Shown: positions 5,804 to 8,566 of the stretch, one piece after another
Layout of the letters: each line of letters opens with the position of its first letter
Position numbering within the stretch: the stretch's first letter is position 1
NCBI GenBank assembly: GCA_021791135.1
Contig: JAJYXD010000047.1
Span: 1-8,566 of the forward strand
Length of the DNA stretch: 8,566 bases
Direction: 5' to 3'
From: a bacterium
GTDB taxonomy: Bacteria > Patescibacteriota > Minisyncoccia > UBA6257 > GWB1-50-10
Notes under the pieces: model-generated
Databases searched by the model: none
Told to the model about the DNA's origin: nothing
What the model saw: only the letters and a program-made list of their open reading frames with translations
Translations under genes and position numbers: made by a program

Positions 5804-6766
5804 CTATTTCTTCTTTTGTATCTCGTTCAGAATCTTTTTCACTTTTTCCAAACTCTTGTCGTCATAGATGGAAATCGGAATAGGGGAAAGTTTCAACTTT
5901 TTCAAAACACTTATCTTCTTTCTCAACTCCTTCTCGTCTACCATGTCCGTTTTGGCGAGAAACATATACTCCTTCTTTTTCACAAGCGCCGCATTGTACT
6001 TTTTGAGCTCGTTTCTCACCGTTTTATAATCCTCCAACGGGTGCTCCGACTCGGCGGAGACGAGGTGAAAAAGGATTTTGGTGCGCTCAATATGGCGCAG
6101 GAATTTAATGCCGAGCCCCTTACCGCCGGATGCCCCCTCGATAAGGCCTGGAATGTCCGCAAGGATGAGTTCGTAATATGTACCGAGGTTCGGTTCGAGC
6201 GTCGTGAACTGATAGTTCGCGACCTTCGCTTTTGCCCTTGTGAGTTCATTCAATAGGCTCGATTTTCCCACATTTGGAAGACCGATCAACCCCACGTCCG
6301 CGATCATCTTAAGTTCAAGGTGCACGGTGAAACGCTCTCCCGGCGTACCTTCCTGAAACTCGGTGGGACTCGTGTTGATTGGGGATCGAAAATGAAAGTT
6401 TCCTTTTCCTCCGTGTCCGCCCTTCGCAATCAGAACTTGTTCGCCGATCTTCGTGATCTCGATATTCGTTCCGCTCGTCAAGTTACGGAGTACTGTTCCC
6501 ACCGGAACTTTAAATATAAGATCCTTTCCCGTAACCCCATCGCGGAACTGCGATCGTCCGTCCTCTCCGTTTTCCGCACGGAGTTCTTTTTTGAATTTAA
6601 ACTGATTCAGGATGCTTAAGTCGGATACGCCTTCGGCGTAGACGCTTCCTCCCTTACCCCCATGTGCGCCGGCCGGCCCTTTGGCGCCGAGGTTCTTATC
6701 GAACGCAACCGCACCTTTTCCCCCGTTTCCCGCCATTACTTCTATTGTGACGTCGTCGATGAGCAT
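5804..6766 (-). CDS. obg: GTPase Obg/CgtA
   Basis: This is a 320-aa ribosome-associated GTPase acting in late 50S assembly and stress control. The N-terminal glycine-rich Obg fold (residues 1 to about 155) begins MLIDDVTIEVMAGNGGKG and includes GPAGAHGGKGGSV and AKGGHGGKGN. The G domain follows: G1 GLPNVGKSS, G2 in YQFTTLEPN, G3 DIPGLIEGA, and G5-like SIYDD. The G4 position reads FLAKTD, so the first Asn of the usual NKxD is Ala here. The protein ends soon after the G domain (NEIQKKK) and has no OCT domain. ATG 6766 is chosen because it precisely precedes the conserved start. The frame stays open upstream to 7357, but that part is antisense to the deaminase gene and resembles nothing in Obg. 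There is no Shine-Dalgarno sequence before the ATG, so a leaderless transcript is possible. Confidence 0.95.
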   Translation of the reverse strand: MLIDDVTIEVMAGNGGKGAVAFDKNLGAKGPAGAHGGKGGSVYAEGVSDLSILNQFKFKKELRAENGEDGRSQFRDGVTGKDLIFKVPVGTVLRNLTSGTNIEITKIGEQVLIAKGGHGGKGNFHFRSPINTSPTEFQEGTPGERFTVHLELKMIADVGLIGLPNVGKSSLLNELTRAKAKVANYQFTTLEPNLGTYYELILADIPGLIEGASGGKGLGIKFLRHIERTKILFHLVSAESEHPLEDYKTVRNELKKYNAALVKKKEYMFLAKTDMVDEKELRKKISVLKKLKLSPIPISIYDDKSLEKVKKILNEIQKKK

Positions 6767-6774
6767 ATAAAGGA

Positions 6775-6803
6775 ATTGTAGTTGATTTGCCTTTTTATAG
6801 GAA
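6775..6803 (-). promoter_or_regulatory. Possible obg promoter giving a near-leaderless mRNA
   Basis: On the - strand TACAAT (6780 to 6775) is followed by 8 bases and then the obg ATG. TTCCTA (6803 to 6798) sits 17 bases upstream as a weak -35. Transcription would start at or within about two bases of the ATG, which fits the missing Shine-Dalgarno sequence. TATAAA (6799 to 6794) is an alternative -10 that would leave a leader of about 20 bases. Confidence 0.35.
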
Positions 6804-6829
6804 CGTGGCTTAATTAGACGTATGGCTTG

Positions 6830-6968
6830 TCCCGTTAGAAATAGCCCGCCCCTTAGGCCGCTTCGCGGCGCGCTTGCTCTGGGATTTGCTACTGAAATGT
6901 GTATGGAAAAATTTTTGGCAAAAAGTCGAGTTATCATAAAATGCGCGCGGGCGTGATTTCTAACGGGA
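6830..6968. repeat. 13-bp perfect inverted repeat spanning the obg / deaminase divergent region
   Basis: TCCCGTTAGAAAT (6830-6842) and ATTTCTAACGGGA (6956-6968) are exact reverse complements. Pairing continues inward with GCCCGC (6844-6849) and GCGGGC (6947-6952). Inside is a small GCCGC-TTC-GCGGC hairpin (6857-6869). The last base of the right arm is the A of the preferred deaminase ATG. Reading outward, each divergent gene has the same motif upstream of or at its start. Confidence 0.65.
6915..6942 (+). promoter_or_regulatory. Possible promoter of the dCTP deaminase gene
   Basis: TTGGCA (6915-6920) and TAAAAT (6937-6942) are 16 bases apart. Transcription would start near 6950, leaving an 18-base leader before ATG 6968 and excluding the upstream in-frame starts at 6899 and 6941. 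The match is moderate. Confidence 0.45.
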
Positions 6969-8065
6969 TGAAAAAGTTCGGCGTACTCCCGTCGCAGATG
7001 ATACGGGAAATAATGGAAGCGGGTTTTGTAAAAGGCGGAAATTCCGCGAATATAAATCCCGGATCCCTCGATCTCTCGCTTTCCGGCGAGATCTATCGCG
7101 TAGAAGGTATTTTTCTTCCCCAGCCGGGAGAGAAGGTCCGGGAGCTTCTTGAGAAAGTTGATCATTCGCCGCACTCTTTCGAAGACGCGCTTCAGAGAGA
7201 CGTCACATACCTTGCGCGCCTGAACGAAGCGTTCGCGCTTCCTGCTCAAGTGTACGGGTATTGTAATCCCAAGAGTTCGACGGGGAGGAATGACGTTCAT
7301 GTGCGTGTCTTGGCGGATGGCGTTTCCCGGTATGATATGGTGCCCGAAGGATATCATGGTGAGCTCTGGCTTGCCGTACAGCCGAATTCATACCCGATAC
7401 GGGTTAGCGAAGGAGTGACGCTGGTGCAGCTGCGTTTTTTTAATCACGACACCAGATTAAGCGAACTTGAGCTTGAGGTGGTGATGCGGAAGGACAACCT
7501 TCTCTTCGATTCGCACGGAGAGTCGATCTCGTATGATCGGCTCAAAATAAAAGACGGAGATGGTTCGATTATTCTCCGCCTCGATATCGAACGTGATCCG
7601 ATAGGGTATGTATGTTTCGGTGCGGACGAGACGGTTGATTTCTCGAAACTGCATTTTTACAGGCCGGATGCGTTTTTCAAAAAAGTGGAACGCGAAGGTG
7701 ATTTTATAAGGTTGAAGAAAGGGGGGTTTTACATCCTTTCTTCGAAGGAAGCGGTGAGAATTCCTCCGCATCTTGCCTGTGAGATGGTGCCGATGGACGA
7801 GCGGAGCGGAGAGTTCCGATCCCATTACGCGGGCTTTATCGATCCCGGGTGGGGATGCGGAAAAGAAGGAGGGGGGAAGGGAAGATCACTTACGCTTGAG
7901 GTGCGCCCCTTTGAAGACATGATCGTGCGTGAACGGCAGGTAATCGCGAAGATCAAGTTCGAACGCATGATGGAAGTACCCGATATGCTTTATGATGCGT
8001 CAGGGAGATCGAATTACTCCGTGCAATCGGGGGCGCGTCTCTCGAAGCATTTTATTTCCTCGTAA
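6968..8065 (+). CDS. 2'-deoxycytidine 5'-triphosphate deaminase, two-domain (PF06559-like)
   Basis: This 365-aa protein matches the long two-domain dCTP deaminase family, in which two dUTPase-like folds are fused; the single-domain Dcd has about 190 aa. It begins MKKFGVLPSQMIREIMEAG and then INPGSLDLSLSGEIYRV. The first domain has NPKSSTGR (residues 100-107), DVHVRVLADGV and GYHGELWLAVQP. The second has HYAGFIDPGWGCG (Asp292) and SLTLEVRPFED, whose Glu311 is placed like the catalytic Glu of Dcd. The equivalent place in domain one reads LAV, without Glu. Known role: dCTP to dUTP, supplying dTMP synthesis. Start: ATG 6968 gives the family N-terminus and follows a plausible promoter. In-frame GTG 6899 and ATG 6941 would add unrelated residues. 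The Shine-Dalgarno is weak (ACGGG adjacent to the start). A 42-aa gene follows after 32 bases. The function is inferred from remembered family signatures, not a search. Confidence 0.85.
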   Translation: MKKFGVLPSQMIREIMEAGFVKGGNSANINPGSLDLSLSGEIYRVEGIFLPQPGEKVRELLEKVDHSPHSFEDALQRDVTYLARLNEAFALPAQVYGYCNPKSSTGRNDVHVRVLADGVSRYDMVPEGYHGELWLAVQPNSYPIRVSEGVTLVQLRFFNHDTRLSELELEVVMRKDNLLFDSHGESISYDRLKIKDGDGSIILRLDIERDPIGYVCFGADETVDFSKLHFYRPDAFFKKVEREGDFIRLKKGGFYILSSKEAVRIPPHLACEMVPMDERSGEFRSHYAGFIDPGWGCGKEGGGKGRSLTLEVRPFEDMIVRERQVIAKIKFERMMEVPDMLYDASGRSNYSVQSGARLSKHFISS

Positions 8066-8097
8066 ATTTATCTTTTTAATCTTATGAGAGGAACGTG

Positions 8098-8226
8098 ATG
8101 ATTATGGGAGATCTCGACAATACGAATCCGCTTTGGACCGCGAAAAAGGAGATTGTAATGCGTGATGGTATGGGTTGGAAAGTGCAGTCTGAAGACGTCG
8201 TTCCCGTGAAGATAGTGTGGCAGTAG
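8098..8226 (+). CDS. Small protein of unknown function (42 aa)
   Basis: ATG 8098 to TAG 8224-8226 encodes 42 residues, starting MIMGDLDNTNPLWTAKKEIV and ending VVPVKIVWQ. A clear ribosome binding site, AGAGGA (8087-8092), lies five bases upstream, better than that of most genes in this window, which is the main reason to call it. It lies 32 bases after the deaminase stop on the same strand with no terminator between, so the two are probably co-transcribed. The peptide is mixed, with three Trp, no cysteine, no membrane segment and no signal peptide. GTG 8095 is a one-codon-longer alternative start. I do not recognise a family. A small accessory protein or a small beta-rich domain is possible but unsupported. 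Confidence 0.6.
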   Translation: MIMGDLDNTNPLWTAKKEIVMRDGMGWKVQSEDVVPVKIVWQ

Positions 8227-8233
8227 GGGAGGA

Positions 8234-8435
8234 GAGAACCATCTTCCTTCTCGCGTGCCGAATATTTCACTCGCAATAATTTTCGTTCGCTCATCCTTGG
8301 AAATGAACGGAATTGAAGGAACTCACCCGTCTTACGAAAGACGGGTTCAGACACCTTCAATTCCTATTTCCTGCGTCTTTGCTCAAAAATTATAGTGTTC
8401 GTTCCATAAGGCACGCTCGGAGGAAGAAAATTCTC
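8234..8435. repeat. Intergenic hairpin D (about 200-base nested palindrome)
   Basis: The nested stems are: outer GAGAA (8234-8238) with TTCTC (8431-8435); 8243-8263 with 8406-8426; CACT and AATAATTTT segments (8269-8284) with 8385-8398; 8287-8308 with 8365-8384, interrupted; a perfect 11-bp stem 8309-8319 with 8354-8364; and a perfect 9-bp apical stem ACCCGTCTT (8325-8333) with AAGACGGGT (8338-8346) around the loop ACGA. It starts 8 bases after the small gene's stop. It could end transcription from both sides, but it is far larger than an ordinary terminator. Its middle arms match those of hairpin B. Confidence 0.8.
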
Positions 8436-8461
8436 TTATTGGGAAGTTTGGAAGGGTATTC

Positions 8462-8566
8462 CTAGTCAATTGGCGCAAAGGTAAGCGACTTTTTGAGATA
8501 GTTCCGGGGATTTTCGAAGAGTTCCGGTGAGGAAAATCTGACGGCAAATTCCCTCACGTACTCCGG
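8462..8566 (-). CDS. 3' end of an unidentified gene (partial, N-terminus outside window)
   Basis: Reading inward from the window end on the - strand, one frame gives 34 residues, PEYVREFAVRFSSPELFENP continuing to KKSLTFAPID, and stops at TAG (8464 to 8462). The composition (charged, with alternating hydrophobics) looks like a real soluble protein end. A second - strand frame is also open over most of this stretch but is Cys/Gln-rich and less protein-like. The + strand has no complete gene here. The stop lies 26 bases from hairpin D, matching the habit of these hairpins to sit at gene ends. I do not recognise the family. Confidence 0.45.
   Translation of the reverse strand, partial: PEYVREFAVRFSSPELFENPRNYLKKSLTFAPID

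Noticed and set aside
6767..7357. N-terminal extension of obg to a 517-aa frame
   Set aside because: It is antisense to the deaminase gene, has no likeness to Obg, and the conserved Obg start falls exactly at ATG 6766.
8234..8435. Hairpin D as a plain bidirectional terminator
   Set aside because: The apical stem lacks a T-run on the + strand, and the structure extends about 80 bases further on each side with arms shared with hairpin B.

Overview
The window looks like a piece of a small bacterial genome of the Candidate Phyla Radiation (Patescibacteria, probably Parcubacteria-like). This is inferred from the prfB-ftsE-ftsX order, the general look of FtsX, a short Obg without a C-terminal extension, the tight gene spacing and the many small or unassignable products. 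No 16S gene or other decisive marker is present. UGA ends ftsX, so there is no sign of the UGA-to-Gly recoding found in some CPR lineages.

Layout on the + strand: the 3' end of prfB (1-324); a hairpin-bearing spacer with a good sigma70-type promoter (435-463); a tightly packed ftsE-ftsX-dus operon (499-3056); a 0.5-kb gene-free spacer holding two very long imperfect palindromes (3058-3291 and 3338-3541); a membrane-anchored DUF4015-type glycoside hydrolase gene split by a one-base frameshift in a C run (3581-4785); and an AT-richer orphan histidine kinase gene with its own promoter and a duplicated, half-degenerate dimerization domain (4845-5750). A hairpin (5764-5795) separates it from the convergent obg gene on the - strand (5804-6766). 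Divergent from obg is a two-domain dCTP deaminase gene (6968-8065), followed by a 42-aa small gene with a strong ribosome binding site (8098-8226). The window ends with another long palindrome (8234-8435) and probably the 3' end of a - strand gene (8462-8566).

The housekeeping genes cover translation termination (RF2), FtsEX control of cell-wall hydrolysis at division, tRNA dihydrouridylation, ribosome assembly (Obg) and pyrimidine nucleotide supply (dCTP deaminase). The glycoside hydrolase is probably an envelope protein. The kinase has no response regulator beside it.

Two things stand out. First, there is a family of long nested intergenic hairpins. Two of them share closely matching sequence in both arms of the middle stem, which points to a dispersed element rather than chance palindromes. 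Second, the histidine kinase carries a tandem copy of its DHp domain in which Asp replaces the phosphoacceptor His, so it may build a dimer-like four-helix bundle within one chain.
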